Positions 7,803 through 16,487 of a stretch of 64,000 nucleotides of DNA are shown here, piece by piece. Source of the DNA: Rhodococcus sp. 4CII (GTDB lineage: Bacteria > Actinomycetota > Actinomycetes > Mycobacteriales > Mycobacteriaceae); the NCBI RefSeq assembly GCF_014256275.1, contig NZ_JACCFE010000001.1, forward strand, positions 62,001 through 126,000. Direction: 5' to 3'. The position numbers and the translations under genes are program-made. The notes beneath the pieces are model-generated. The model was not told the DNA's origin. It worked only from the letters and a program-made list of their open reading frames with translations, and searched no databases. How positions within the stretch are numbered: position 1 is the stretch's first letter; every line of letters begins with the position of its first letter.

Positions 7803-10116
7803 TTACTGCTGTCGCGGGGTGTGCGAGCGCAGCCCGCTGGGGGCCTCGAGGTCGGTTTTCCGATCCGTGCGCCTACCCGTAGCGCTCGACGGTTGATCGG
7901 TTCCGTCGACGGGGGAGGGGCAGCAATCGCAGCCATCCTCGGCACTCTGGCCGCCGAGGGCAGCCGAGTTCGGCAGGGTCAGCGGCAACAGCGTCGGTGC
8001 GCGTCCCGCAGGCGCGATGCGCGGGGCCGGGGCCGAGGCGGGGGAGCAACAGGCGTCACCGAGGACGTGGTCGGACGCTGCGACGCTCACGTGCACGGCG
8101 CCGGTGGTGGTGGGTGCGGCGGTCAGCCCGGGCAGGGTGGTGGCGCGGGCGGCGCGGATGGCGTTGCCGATCACCAGGACCTCGGCGAGCTCATGGATGA
8201 ACACCACGGTGGCCAGGCCGAGCACGCCGGTGGCGGCCAGCGGGATCAAGATCCCGATGATGGCCAGGGACAGCCCGATGTTCTGCAGCATGATGGTCCG
8301 GGCCCGCCGCGCGTGCGCCAGCACCTGCGGGAGGTGGCGCAGGTCTTCGCCCATCAGGGCGACGTCGGCGGTTCCGCCGCGCGTGCGCCAGCACCTGCGG
8401 GAGGTGGCGCAGGTCTTCGCCCATCAGGGCGACGTCGGCGGTTTCGATGGCCACGTCGGTTCCCATGGCACCCATCGCGATGCCGATGTTCGCGGTGGCC
8501 AGGGCGGGGGCGTCGTTGATGCCGTCGCCGACCATCGCGATCCGGCGGCCGCGCGCGAGGGTCGGCAGCAGCGTGGCCTTGTCCTCGGGGAGCAGTTCGG
8601 CGTGCACGGTGGTGATGCCGGCCTCGGCGGCGAGGCTGTGGGCGGTGCGCTCGTTGTCCCCGGTCAGCATCGCCACATCGATGCCGAGTCCGCGCAGCCG
8701 GTGGATCGCGTCCGGTGCCTCGGGGCGTAGTTCGTCGCGGACGGCGATCGCCGCGATCACGGTCGCATCCTGTTCGACGAGCACCACGGTGGCGCCCTCG
8801 CCCTGCAGGCGGGCGACCTGGTCGGCGAGCGGCCCGGGATTGATCCAGCCGGGTTTGCCGAGTCGCAGCGCGGCGCCTGCGAGGGTGCCGTGCAGGCCGT
8901 GGCCGGCGACCGCGGTGACGTCGTCGGCAGGGGTGATGTCCGGGCCGGCGGTGGTCAGGATCGCCTGGGCGAGGGGGTGTTCGCTGCGGGCCTCGAGCGC
9001 CGCCGCGGCGGCCAGGGCGTCCGACTCGTTCACGCCGTCGGTGGTGACGGTGGCGATGACCTGCGGGGTGTTGCGGGTCAGGGTGCCGGTCTTGTCGAGG
9101 GCGACCACCCGGATCCGGCCCAGTTCCTCGAGGGCGGCGCCGCCCTTGATCAGGGCGCCGTGCCGGCTCGAGGCGCCGATCGCGGCGACCACGGTCAGCG
9201 GGACCGCGATCGCCAGGGCGCACGGGGAGGCGGCGACCAGCACGACCAGGGCCCGTTCGATCCACAGCATCGGATCGCCGAGTAGGGAGCCGAGTCCTGC
9301 GACGAGGGCGGCGAGGATCATGATCGCCGGCACCAGGGGGCGGGCGATGGTGTCGGCGAGCCGCTGCCCGGCGCCCTTGCGGTCCTGGGCCTCTTCGACG
9401 ATGTGCACGATGCGGGCCAGGGAGCTGTCGGCGGCGCGGGCGGTGACCTGCACCTCGATGGCGCCGCCGCCGTTGATTGCCCCGGCGTGCAGCTCGTCGC
9501 CGGGTCCGGCCTCGACCGGGACGGATTCGCCGGTGATCGCCGACAGATCGAGGCTGGTGCGGCCGGAGCGGATGATGCCGTCGGTGGCGGCCCGCTCGCC
9601 GGGGCGCAGCAACATCCGGTCCCCGGGCGCCAGCTCGTCCGGGGCCACCGTGAATTCGGTTCCGTCGCGCAGGATTGTCGCGGTCGGGGGGACCAGGGAC
9701 AGCAGGGCGCGGAGCCCGCGGCGGGTGCGGGTGACCGCGTAGTGTTCGAGCCCCTCGGCGATGGAGAACAGGATCCCCAGCATCGCGGCCTCGGGGATCT
9801 GCCCGAGCGTGACGGCCCCGATCGCGGCGATCGTCATCAGCGTGCCGACCCCGATCCGGCGGTGCCGCAGCAGGTTCCGCAGCGCCCCGGGGACGAACGT
9901 CGCCCCGGCGACGGCGGCGGCGAGTAACTCCACCGCGGTGCCGACCGTGTCGGCACCGGCCCGCCCGATCAGCCAGCCGGCGCCGAGCAGCACCGCCGCG
10001 ACGGCCGCCAATTGCAGCTCCCGTACCTGCCACCAGCGTTCGGGCCCATGATCGGGCTCCGCGCCGGCGCCGTCGGTGTTCGAGGTCGGTGCTGGTCCGC
10101 AGCAGGCGTCAGACAT
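7803..10116 (-). pseudogene. P1B-4-type metal-efflux ATPase (CtpG-like), broken by tandem duplication
   Basis: The frame from ATG 10116 encodes an N-terminal Cys pair (SDACCGP), membrane segments, TGES, the SPC metal motif (ASPCALAIAVP), DKTGTLT and GDGINDAPAL. After HARR near 8375 a 70-bp tandem duplication shifts the frame. The correct C-terminus (TIMLQNIGLSLAIIGILIP, HELAEVLVIGNAIRAAR, then Cys-rich DACCSP and DGCDCCPSP) continues in another frame to 7803. Removing one copy restores a 747-residue protein. SPC plus a final-helix HE motif mark the Co/Zn/Cd class P1B-4. The start overlaps the end of the CadC-like regulator by 8 bp. As read, the pump is truncated before its last helices; an assembly error is possible. 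Confidence 0.85.
8304..8443. repeat. Perfect 70-bp tandem duplication inside ATPase gene
   Basis: Copies at 8304-8373 and 8374-8443 are identical. Seventy is not a multiple of three, so the duplication shifts the frame. Confidence 0.95.
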
Positions 10117-10522
10117 GTTCGATCTTCACGTGTTCGGAACTGCCCGCAGCATCGACCGGGAGCGCGGTGGTCTGGTCGCCGAGCACGGCGCCGACCAGCG
10201 CCCGGCCGCGCGGGGTGAGCGAGTACATCACCAGCCTCCCCTGCCGCCGCGAGGACACCAGGTCGGCGATCTTGAGTTGCCGCAAATGATGCGAGACGAG
10301 GTTCTGCGCCTGCCCGACCACCCACGCCATGTCGCATACGCAGAGTTCATTGCCGGACGCCAGCGCCGCCGCGATCGTCAACCGCGTCGGATCGCCCAGC
10401 GCGCGGCCAGCGGCCGCGGCGGATTCGATCCGCCGCGCCGCCGGAAGCTCGGCGCGAATCTGCTCAGCATGCGGAAGGTCGAGACACAACAGGTCGCAGG
10501 TGTCGACGGGTTCCTCGGTCAT
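10109..10522 (-). CDS. cadC: CadC-type ArsR/SmtB metal repressor, 137 aa
   Basis: Winged-helix DNA-binding protein with the CadC metal site: Cys9 and Cys13 in the N-terminal arm and Cys61-Val-Cys63 (ELCVCD) in the helix, the same pattern as CadC Cys7, Cys11, Cys58 and Cys60 for Cd(II)/Pb(II). The recognition helix is QNLVSHHLRQLKIADLV. It should release the promoter when cadmium, lead or zinc binds. Its stop overlaps the P1B-4 ATPase start, so it autoregulates that operon. TAGTAT lies six bases before the ATG on this strand, so the mRNA is probably leaderless. Confidence 0.85.
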   Translation of the reverse strand: MTEEPVDTCDLLCLDLPHAEQIRAELPAARRIESAAAAGRALGDPTRLTIAAALASGNELCVCDMAWVVGQAQNLVSHHLRQLKIADLVSSRRQGRLVMYSLTPRGRALVGAVLGDQTTALPVDAAGSSEHVKIEHV

Positions 10523-10527
10523 ATCAA

Positions 10528-10595
10528 CATACTAACGATCATTGATACAGCTTTGGTACCCCTGCGACCAGGTCATTCCAACGTTCGTTAGTGTG
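10528..10595. promoter_or_regulatory. Mirror-image leaderless promoters between cadC and the DsbA leader
   Basis: Two inverted copies of a 17-bp element face outward: CAATGATCGTTAGTATG (minus strand, 10544-10528) and CAACGTTCGTTAGTGTG (plus strand, 10579-10595), 14 of 17 identical. Each contains a -10-like hexamer (TAGTAT or TAGTGT) followed by exactly six bases and then an ATG (10522 on minus, 10601 on plus). The shared upstream half is likely the CadC operator. Confidence 0.55.
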
Positions 10596-10600
10596 TCGCC

Positions 10601-10660
10601 ATGCCCTTTGTGCCGTGTTTGCCCGTTTCCGGCTCGTGTCGCACGGCGGTGTCCCGGTGA
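10601..10660 (+). CDS. Putative 19-aa leader peptide for dsbA
   Basis: ATG 10601 lies six bases after a -10-like TAGTGT, so it is the expected leaderless start. The peptide MPFVPCLPVSGSCRTAVSR contains two Cys. Its TGA overlaps the GTG of the DsbA gene (GTGA), so translation of the leader would couple to it. Too short for homology arguments; the arrangement is the evidence. Confidence 0.45.
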   Translation: MPFVPCLPVSGSCRTAVSR

Positions 10661-11298
10661 GCGGCGGGGTGCGGCTGTCGGTGGCGCTGGTGGTCGCGTT
10701 CGTGGTCGGGCTCGGGGTGCTGCTGCTGGTCAACCGCTCCGAACCCGCCCCGGCCGGAGCCGACACCTCGGCGCCGGTGGTGCGCCCGAACAGCCACCGG
10801 CTCACCGCGCCCACCGGCGAGCGGGTGACGTTCGTGGAGTTCCTCGACTTCGAGTGCGAGGCGTGCCGGTCGGTGTATCCGGCGATCGAGCAGTTGCGCG
10901 CCGAGTACGGCGACCGGGTCGGCTTCGTGGTCCGCTACTTCCCGCTGCCCGGCCACTTCAACGCCGAACGGGCCGCGCGGGCGGTCGAGGCCGCCGCGCA
11001 ACAGGGCCGGTTCGAGCAGATGTATCAGCGGATGTACGAGTCTCAGGCCGAGTGGGGCGAGAAACGCGTCCCGAAGGACGAGGTATTTCGGGGTTTCGCC
11101 GCGGATCTCGGCCTGGACCTGGCCGCCTTCGATGCCGCCTACACCGCTCCCGCCACCCTCGACCGGATCAACGCCGACATTGCCGACGGCGAAGCCCTCG
11201 GAGTGCAGGGCACCCCGACGTTCTTCCTCGACGGGCAGAAGATCGAACCGACCAGCTACCAGGATCTGACCGATGCTCTCGACGCCGCCCTCCGCTGA
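10657..11298 (+). CDS. DsbA-family membrane-anchored thiol oxidase, 213 aa
   Basis: One N-terminal membrane anchor (LSVALVVAFVVGLGVLLLV) is followed by an exported thioredoxin fold with a CEAC active site (FLDFECEACRSVYP) and the cis-Pro loop VQGTPTFFLDG typical of DsbA/DsbG-like proteins. It should form disulfides in exported proteins. I place the start at GTG 10657 because the leader ORF stops there; in-frame GTGs at 10636 and 10591 are alternatives. The 3' end overlaps the VKOR gene, its expected reoxidising partner. Sharing a promoter with cadC suggests induction under soft-metal stress, which damages thiols. Confidence 0.85.
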   Translation: MSGGVRLSVALVVAFVVGLGVLLLVNRSEPAPAGADTSAPVVRPNSHRLTAPTGERVTFVEFLDFECEACRSVYPAIEQLRAEYGDRVGFVVRYFPLPGHFNAERAARAVEAAAQQGRFEQMYQRMYESQAEWGEKRVPKDEVFRGFAADLGLDLAAFDAAYTAPATLDRINADIADGEALGVQGTPTFFLDGQKIEPTSYQDLTDALDAALR

Positions 11299-11923
11299 CT
11301 CCCCCGCTGTGCCGGCCCCCCACGTCGAGCCCGGTGACGGCGTCCCGTTCGCGCGGTCGCTGCCGTGGCTGCTGCTGATCGGCGGAATCGTCGGCCTGGC
11401 AGCGGCGTTCGTACTCACCGTCGAAAAGTTCGCGCTCGCCGCCGACGCCACCTACATCCCGTCCTGCAGCCTCAACCCAGTGCTGAACTGTGGTTCGGTG
11501 ATGGCCACCGAACAGGCATCGGTGTTCGGATTCCCCAACTCATTGCTCGGCATCGCCGGCTTCGCCGTCGTCGCGGTCACCGGGGCCGGACTGCTCGCCG
11601 GCGCCCGGTTCGCCCGCTGGTACTGGCTCGGCCTGCAGGCCGGGGTCACCGCGGCGGCGGTGTTCGTGCACTGGCTGATCGTCCAGAGCCTCTACGTCAT
11701 CGGCGCGCTGTGCCCCTACTGCATGGCGGTGTGGGCCGTGACCATCCCGATCTTCTGGTACGTCACCCTGCGCAACCTGCACCACGGCACCTTCACCCCG
11801 CCGGTGCGGGCGGCGGTGGTGTCCGCGGGCGGAAACCACCTGCTCCCGGTCACCGTGTGGGTGCTCGGCGTCGCCGCGCTGGTACTGCACCGGTTCTTCT
11901 CGTTCTGGTCCAGCCTGCTCTGA
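11273..11923 (+). CDS. VKOR-family membrane disulfide oxidoreductase, 216 aa
   Basis: About five membrane helices. The signature cysteines are present: loop pair CSLNPVLNC (about residues 64-72), GSVM, and the quinone-side CPYC (about 148-151). This is the bacterial vitamin K epoxide reductase homologue that reoxidises DsbA and passes electrons to quinone. It overlaps the dsbA gene by 26 bp in a different frame, consistent with a coupled DsbA-VKOR pair, the actinobacterial substitute for DsbB. Confidence 0.9.
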   Translation: MLSTPPSADSPAVPAPHVEPGDGVPFARSLPWLLLIGGIVGLAAAFVLTVEKFALAADATYIPSCSLNPVLNCGSVMATEQASVFGFPNSLLGIAGFAVVAVTGAGLLAGARFARWYWLGLQAGVTAAAVFVHWLIVQSLYVIGALCPYCMAVWAVTIPIFWYVTLRNLHHGTFTPPVRAAVVSAGGNHLLPVTVWVLGVAALVLHRFFSFWSSLL

Positions 11924-11940
11924 CCACCCGGGGAACCTTT

Positions 11941-12291
11941 TCAGGCGTCGGCGCGGGAGAGCTGGTCGGCCAGGTCGGCGGGAATCGGCATCGGCGTCAT
12001 CAACCCGGCCGCCGCCCGGCCGGTGTTGCCCTCCGGGTAGCGGCCCAACGCCGAACCCGGTGCGGCGACGATGATCCGGACCACCTGTCCGAGCGCCTCA
12101 CTGCGGTCGTGCTGGCGTAGCGCCAGCACGAACATCGCGACATGGTTGCGGGTGTGCAGCCACGGATACGGCTGCGACACGATGTGTGCCCGTTCGAGAT
12201 GTGACCAGCGCAGCTCCGCTTCGGGAGCCTTTCGCGCAGCGGTCATTTCGCGATCGTAGAGGTCTCGCAGGGCGGGGGTGAGCGTGTGCAT
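11941..12291 (-). CDS. DUF3703-type small protein, 116 aa
   Basis: Soluble helical protein with the family-like motifs HLERAHIVSQPYPWLHTRNH and LALRQHDRSEALGQVVRI. Such proteins occur beside ArsR-type regulators and metal genes; their function is unknown, and the His/Arg-rich face could bind metal or nucleic acid. ATG 12291 has a good AAGGAG. It lies 30 bp downstream of cmtR and should be co-transcribed. A decayed, inverted copy lies at 12737-12905. Confidence 0.7.
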   Translation of the reverse strand: MHTLTPALRDLYDREMTAARKAPEAELRWSHLERAHIVSQPYPWLHTRNHVAMFVLALRQHDRSEALGQVVRIIVAAPGSALGRYPEGNTGRAAAGLMTPMPIPADLADQLSRADA

Positions 12292-12321
12292 GTCGGTCTC
12301 CTTCTGTCGCGCAAACGGTGA

Positions 12322-12651
12322 TCAGCAGCACTTGTCGGTGTCGGCGGCGGCGCAGCAATTCGGGTCGACCGCGAGGACCAGGCCGATCAAGTCGCCCAAG
12401 GCCCGGCCAATTCGTGGATCGGCCAGCTCGTACCGGGCGCGGCGGCCTTCGGGGACGGCGATGACGAGGCCGCAGCCGCGCAGGCAGGACAGGTGGTTGG
12501 ACAGAATCTGCCGCGACACCCCGATCGACTCCGCCAACTCGGACGGATACCCCGGCCCCTCCCGCAGGCTCAGCAGGATCCGGGTGCGGGTCGCGTCCGA
12601 CAACGCGTAGCCGAATCGGGAGAGCGCATCGCTGTGCATCAGGGTGTCCAC
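12322..12651 (-). CDS. cmtR: CmtR-type Cd/Pb-sensing ArsR repressor, 109 aa
   Basis: Strong match to mycobacterial CmtR: SNHLSCLRGCGLV carries Cys56 and Cys60 in the DNA-recognition helix, with further Cys at 99-100 and 108-109, matching the CmtR Cys57/Cys61/Cys102 site for cadmium and lead. GTG 12651 is chosen because TAATAT lies exactly six bases upstream, indicating a leaderless mRNA; GTG 12654 and ATG 12639 are alternatives. A 16-bp dyad overlaps the promoter. It heads a two-gene operon with the DUF3703 protein; the usual ATPase partner is not adjacent. Confidence 0.9.
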   Translation of the reverse strand: MDTLMHSDALSRFGYALSDATRTRILLSLREGPGYPSELAESIGVSRQILSNHLSCLRGCGLVIAVPEGRRARYELADPRIGRALGDLIGLVLAVDPNCCAAADTDKCC

Positions 12652-12657
12652 CACTCA

Positions 12658-12677
12658 ATATTACAGAAACTTCTGTA
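12658..12677 (-). promoter_or_regulatory. cmtR promoter and operator dyad
   Basis: On the minus strand, TACAGAAGTTTCTGTA (12677-12662) is a dyad with perfect 7-bp arms, running directly into the -10 TAATAT (12663-12658), six bases before the cmtR GTG. CmtR binding here would block RNA polymerase, giving autoregulation. Confidence 0.6.
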
Positions 12678-12736
12678 TTCAGTGCAGTATGTATTGAGGG
12701 AGCCGGGCCTGACCGAGGGTGTCGCCGGCGCCGATG

Positions 12737-12905
12737 ACCGGGGGTCATCTCGGACGCGCGCACATCGTGTCCCAGCCCGACCCGTGGCTGCACACCTGCA
12801 ACCCTGTGGCAGGTCTGAAACTGGCTCTGCACCAACATGATCGGCGTGAAGTGGTTGCGCAGGTACTCCGGATTGTCGGGGCCGCGCCGGGCTCGCCGAC
12901 CGGGG
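12737..12905 (+). pseudogene. Inverted fragment of the DUF3703 gene
   Basis: The plus strand reads GRAHIVSQPDPWLHTCNP, then LALHQHDRREVVAQVLRIV, clearly related to residues 33-75 of the intact protein at 11941-12291 but on the opposite strand and without its N- or C-terminus. No start or ribosome site belongs to it. It is a degraded inverted duplicate or the remains of a second island fused at this point. It sits upstream of cmtR, in a stretch otherwise without genes. Confidence 0.65.
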
Positions 12906-12975
12906 GTGCCACCCATTGCGGGCGACGGGCTGTCCGCGCCGCTCGTCATCGTCAGGCCCTCGCACCTGCCCGCGA

Positions 12976-13779
12976 TCAGGGCGAGGTTGGCGCCGACGCC
13001 AGGCGGGTTTCGAGCAGCAGCCCCGCCGCTCCTGTTGCCACGCTGATCGTGGTGACCACGATCAGCGCCGGGTGCATCTGTCCGGTCAACGCGTTCCCTA
13101 GCAGCACCATCGCGATGGTGCCCGGCAGGATGCCGGCAACGGTGGCCACGGTGTACGGCACCAGCCGTACCGACGAAAGCCCGGAGCAATAATTCACCAG
13201 CGCAAACGGTGCCGGTGCGATCAGGCGCAAGGACCCGACCGCCAGCCATCCCCGCCGGGCGAGGCGGGCATCGATGGCCGCAACAGCGGGGTGCGTCAGC
13301 CGGGCCTGCACTGCCGCGCGTCCGAGCGCCCGCACCAACAGCAACGCCAGCACGGCGCTGACCGTCGTGGCGGCGATCGCGACGACGACCCCTGCGGCGG
13401 GACCGAACAACAGTCCGGCGCTGAGGGTGAATACCGTTCGCGGCACCGGGGCGATCGTCAACACCGCCTGGGCGAGGAAAAACACCAGCACGAACACCGG
13501 CCCCATCGACTCCGCCCAGTCCTGCACCTGCGAGATCGGCGGGCGGGGGACGAGGGCGGCGGCTACGGCCAGTGAGGCCAGCACCGCCATCGTGGCGAGG
13601 ACTCGGCGGTCGCGCAGAATCAGCGGCACCCGCAGGGGACGTGGGGGTCTGGTGGGGGGTGTCTCGTCGACGGGGGCGCTCGGGTCGGCACCCTGAGGCC
13701 GTGAGCGCTCACCGTCCGAGCCGGCCACCGCGGCCGCGTAGCCGGTGTAGGTCCGTTGGTGCCACGTCGGAAGGGTCAC
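12976..13779 (-). CDS. TVP38/TMEM64 (VTT domain) membrane protein, 267 aa
   Basis: A Pro-rich cytoplasmic start is followed by about six membrane segments. The VTT/DedA-like core includes AGLLFGPAAGVVVAIAATT and an RLIAPAPFALVNYCSGLS stretch. Family members are lipid scramblases or envelope-maintenance proteins. GTG 13779 is chosen because it overlaps the stop of the L,D-transpeptidase (GTGA); the frame stays open further upstream but would run into that gene. It is the last gene of the long minus-strand copper and envelope block. Confidence 0.8.
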   Translation of the reverse strand: MTLPTWHQRTYTGYAAAVAGSDGERSRPQGADPSAPVDETPPTRPPRPLRVPLILRDRRVLATMAVLASLAVAAALVPRPPISQVQDWAESMGPVFVLVFFLAQAVLTIAPVPRTVFTLSAGLLFGPAAGVVVAIAATTVSAVLALLLVRALGRAAVQARLTHPAVAAIDARLARRGWLAVGSLRLIAPAPFALVNYCSGLSSVRLVPYTVATVAGILPGTIAMVLLGNALTGQMHPALIVVTTISVATGAAGLLLETRLASAPTSP

Positions 13780-15011
13780 GGCAACGCGCTTCCGGCCAGC
13801 CACTGATCCCAGGGCACGCTCCAGTCGCCGTTCTGCCACTGCTCGAGCGGTGCACCGCCGGTGCCCCGGACCTCGACGATGTCGCCGGGGACGGAGAAGT
13901 CGTAGAACCAGCGGGCGTTATCGGGGCTGAGGTTCAGGCACCCGTGGGAGACGTTGGTGTTTCCCTGTGCCCAGATGGTGTCGGCGAGTTCGTGGAGGTA
14001 GATGCCGTCGTTGCTGATGCGGGTGGCGTAGTTGATTGTTTCCTTGTATCCGAGGCGGGAATTGACCGGGAGTCCGTAGGTGGAGGAATCCATGATCACG
14101 GGGTTGGCCTTGTCCAGCACGGTATAGATGCCGCGCTGGGTCCAGAACGTGAGGGTTTGCCCGTTGATGGTTTCGCTTCCTCCCATCCCCATCGAAGTGG
14201 GCATGGTCCGCACGAGGGCGCCGTTGTTGGTGACGGTGATCTGTTTGGTGGTGTCGTCGGCGATGGAGACGTGCGCGTCTCCGATGGTGAACGACGTGGC
14301 AGCGTCCTCCTGACCGAATAGTCCGCCACCGAGGTCGATGCCGTAGACGTTCGCGCGGGCGGTCACTGTCGTGCCGGGTGTGTAGTAGTTCTGCGGGCGC
14401 CAGTGCACGTTCTGCTCGTCCGCCCAGTACCAGGATCCCTGCACCGGGGGCGTGGTTTCGACGGTCAACGCCTTCTCGGCGGCGGGGCGGTCGGTGATCG
14501 GCTCGTCGAAGTGGGTGACGACGACGATTCCGATGCCGAAGGTGCCGCCGTCGGTGAGCAGGTTGCCGCCGGAGGTGACGAACGTCGGTTTGGTGAGGTT
14601 GCCCGGTTGCACGGTGGAGAAGGTGCTGGTCCGCTCGGTGCGCGCTCCGTCGTCCCCGACCGCGGCGGCGGTGATGGTGTAGGTCTTGCCGTATCCCAGC
14701 GGGGCACCGGGTTTCCAGGTGATGCGGTCGGGGGTGAAGATGCCATCGATGACCCTGCCCTCGTTGTTGGTCATCGTGACCGTTTCGAGGGTGCCGCCGG
14801 TGGTGTCCACCGAAACCGGGTCCGCGGGGTTGACCGTGTCGGTTCCATCGGCAGGGACGAGGGCGATCGTGGGGGCTGCCGGGGTCGCTGGATCAGCGCC
14901 GCCGCTCGGCGTCGATGATCCAGTTCCGGACCGGGCGCAGCCGGCCAGCACCACGATCAGGATCGCCAAGGCGAGCAGGAGCGGTGGCCGCCGTGGTAGG
15001 CGAGTGTTCAT
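13776..15011 (-). CDS. Lipoprotein L,D-transpeptidase, 411 aa
   Basis: Lipobox LAGC at about residue 25 follows a hydrophobic signal. Two immunoglobulin-like domains (about 50-260) precede the YkuD catalytic domain, whose active site is HELAD followed by NVSHGCLNLS with the nucleophile at about Cys358. This is the actinobacterial LppS/LdtMt architecture, making 3-3 cross-links in peptidoglycan outside the membrane. Ldt enzymes are copper-sensitive through the Cys, so a spare copy in a copper operon could compensate for inhibited chromosomal enzymes (inference). It is coupled to the VTT protein gene downstream. Confidence 0.9.
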   Translation of the reverse strand: MNTRLPRRPPLLLALAILIVVLAGCARSGTGSSTPSGGADPATPAAPTIALVPADGTDTVNPADPVSVDTTGGTLETVTMTNNEGRVIDGIFTPDRITWKPGAPLGYGKTYTITAAAVGDDGARTERTSTFSTVQPGNLTKPTFVTSGGNLLTDGGTFGIGIVVVTHFDEPITDRPAAEKALTVETTPPVQGSWYWADEQNVHWRPQNYYTPGTTVTARANVYGIDLGGGLFGQEDAATSFTIGDAHVSIADDTTKQITVTNNGALVRTMPTSMGMGGSETINGQTLTFWTQRGIYTVLDKANPVIMDSSTYGLPVNSRLGYKETINYATRISNDGIYLHELADTIWAQGNTNVSHGCLNLSPDNARWFYDFSVPGDIVEVRGTGGAPLEQWQNGDWSVPWDQWLAGSALP

Positions 15012-15134
15012 GGGATTCCTCCATACCGACGAGGCGGTAGCGAAGCGGGGTCGAGAAGAAGAAGGGGGTGCACGCCGGGCGTGGGCGGCGGGGAAGGGTG
15101 GGACCGCGAGGGGCGCGGTCCCACCCGCGCCGGA

Positions 15135-15803
15135 CTAGTTCTGTGGCAGCAGTGCCGTCATGGTGGTGATCTCCGCTTGCTGGGCGCCGACGATGTCGGT
15201 GGCCAGTTGCTTGGCGTCGGCGTTTTCTCCGTCCGCCAGCTCGGTCTGCGCCATCTCGATAGCACCGGTGTGGTGTTCGATCATCATGTTCAGCCAGGCG
15301 GTGTCGAAGTCGGCGCCGCTCTTGCCGGCCAGCTCGGTCATCTGCTCCGGGGTCATCATCCCGCTCATGGTGCCGTTGGCCGGGGCGCTGGTGCCGCCGT
15401 GGTTCATTCCACTCATGCCGCCACTGGCGTCCGTCGAGGGAACAGCCATGCCCCGCTGTGCGAGCAGCGCCGTCATCTGTTCCATTTCCGGTCCCTGGGC
15501 TGCGGCAATATTTTTGGCGAGGTCGAGTACCTGCGGATTGGTGGAGCGGCCCTCGACCATGTTCGCCATCTCGACGGCCTGGGCGTGGTGGGGGTACATC
15601 ATCTGCAGGAACATCACGTCGGCGTTGTTGAAGGCGTTTGCCTCCACCGCCGCGGTGGTTGTGCCCGAGGTGTTGTTCGACATCTGGCTCATATCGTGTC
15701 CGCCGCCGCTGCTGTTGTCGCTGCAGCCGGCGAGAACCAGGACTCCGGACACGGCCGCGGCGGACAGGACGAAGCGGGCGCGGGGGGAACGCAAAGACCA
15801 CAT
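15135..15803 (-). CDS. DUF305 lipoprotein, 222 aa
   Basis: Lipobox LAGC follows a signal peptide. The DUF305 body has paired metal-binding-like motifs: FLQMMYPHHAQAVEMANM near the N-terminus and WLNMMIEHHTGAIEMAQTEL near the C-terminus, separated by a Met/Gly-rich insert. The repeated HH and Met residues suggest copper or silver binding at the cell surface, where such proteins are found in copper operons. ATG 15803 has a GAGGAG ribosome site. A second DUF305 lipoprotein is encoded at 44863-45561. Confidence 0.85.
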   Translation of the reverse strand: MWSLRSPRARFVLSAAAVSGVLVLAGCSDNSSGGGHDMSQMSNNTSGTTTAAVEANAFNNADVMFLQMMYPHHAQAVEMANMVEGRSTNPQVLDLAKNIAAAQGPEMEQMTALLAQRGMAVPSTDASGGMSGMNHGGTSAPANGTMSGMMTPEQMTELAGKSGADFDTAWLNMMIEHHTGAIEMAQTELADGENADAKQLATDIVGAQQAEITTMTALLPQN

Positions 15804-15898
15804 GGATGGGGCTCCTCGAAAGGTCGGTGTGTGAAAGGTGAAGCAGGCGTGAAAAACACACGTCTGCGTAGGTGACCCACTTGACGTGGGGTCACCTG

Positions 15899-16345
15899 TC
15901 ACACCCGCAATACCGACAATTGTGCGAGGGTCGGAGTGGTCCACGGCGGCGCCCGGCCGGCGCGGTGGCGGAGCGGCGGCCGCGAACTGTGTACGGCGGC
16001 TTCGCTGGTGGTGGCGGTGGCGTACCACCGGGCGAGGACCAACGCTGCGGCGATCGTCACGACGGCCATGCACAGATGCAGGCCGGAGTGGTCGCTGCAG
16101 TCCTTGCCCTCACAGCCCGTCCCGGCCAGCGCGGCGGGAAGATCACCGAGGGTCATCGGCGCCGCGGCCGCGTCGTGGGAGTGGCCGTGCCCACCGGAAT
16201 CGTGCGCCGATTCGGTGGCGTGCCCGCCCGAATGGTCGAGGAGTGGGGAGGAATGCATGAGGAGGACACCGAACAGCACCGCCACGACAGCGGCCGCCCG
16301 CAGCAGGTGCTGCATCGTCGGTGTACCCAGCGCTTTCACAGTCAT
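15899..16345 (-). CDS. DUF6153-like His-rich membrane protein, 148 aa
   Basis: Two hydrophobic segments (about 13-32 and 92-110) flank an exported loop rich in His, Asp and Gly (SGGHGHSHDA) plus Cys (GCEGKDCSDH). This resembles small DUF6153 actinobacterial proteins found near copper genes. ATG 16345 is chosen; ATG at about 16315 is an alternative. The His/Cys loop suggests extracytoplasmic metal binding, but no function is known. Confidence 0.65.
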   Translation of the reverse strand: MTVKALGTPTMQHLLRAAAVVAVLFGVLLMHSSPLLDHSGGHATESAHDSGGHGHSHDAAAAPMTLGDLPAALAGTGCEGKDCSDHSGLHLCMAVVTIAAALVLARWYATATTSEAAVHSSRPPLRHRAGRAPPWTTPTLAQLSVLRV

Positions 16346-16487
16346 GATGGTACTGACTGGGGTCGGGGTCGCCGCGGTGAAGGGCGGGACCGGGTGTCGG
16401 TGTCGCGGGGTGCGGCTCCACCGGTCGGATGTCCGCCCCGGGGAATCCGGAGACGATGCGATCGCCGCCCGCTGGCCCGTAGCCCGG

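Noticed and set aside
8447..9742. Long plus-strand open frame opposite the P1B-4 ATPase
   Set aside because: Pure antisense shadow rich in Ala, Arg, Ser and Pro; the minus strand encodes all ATPase motifs.
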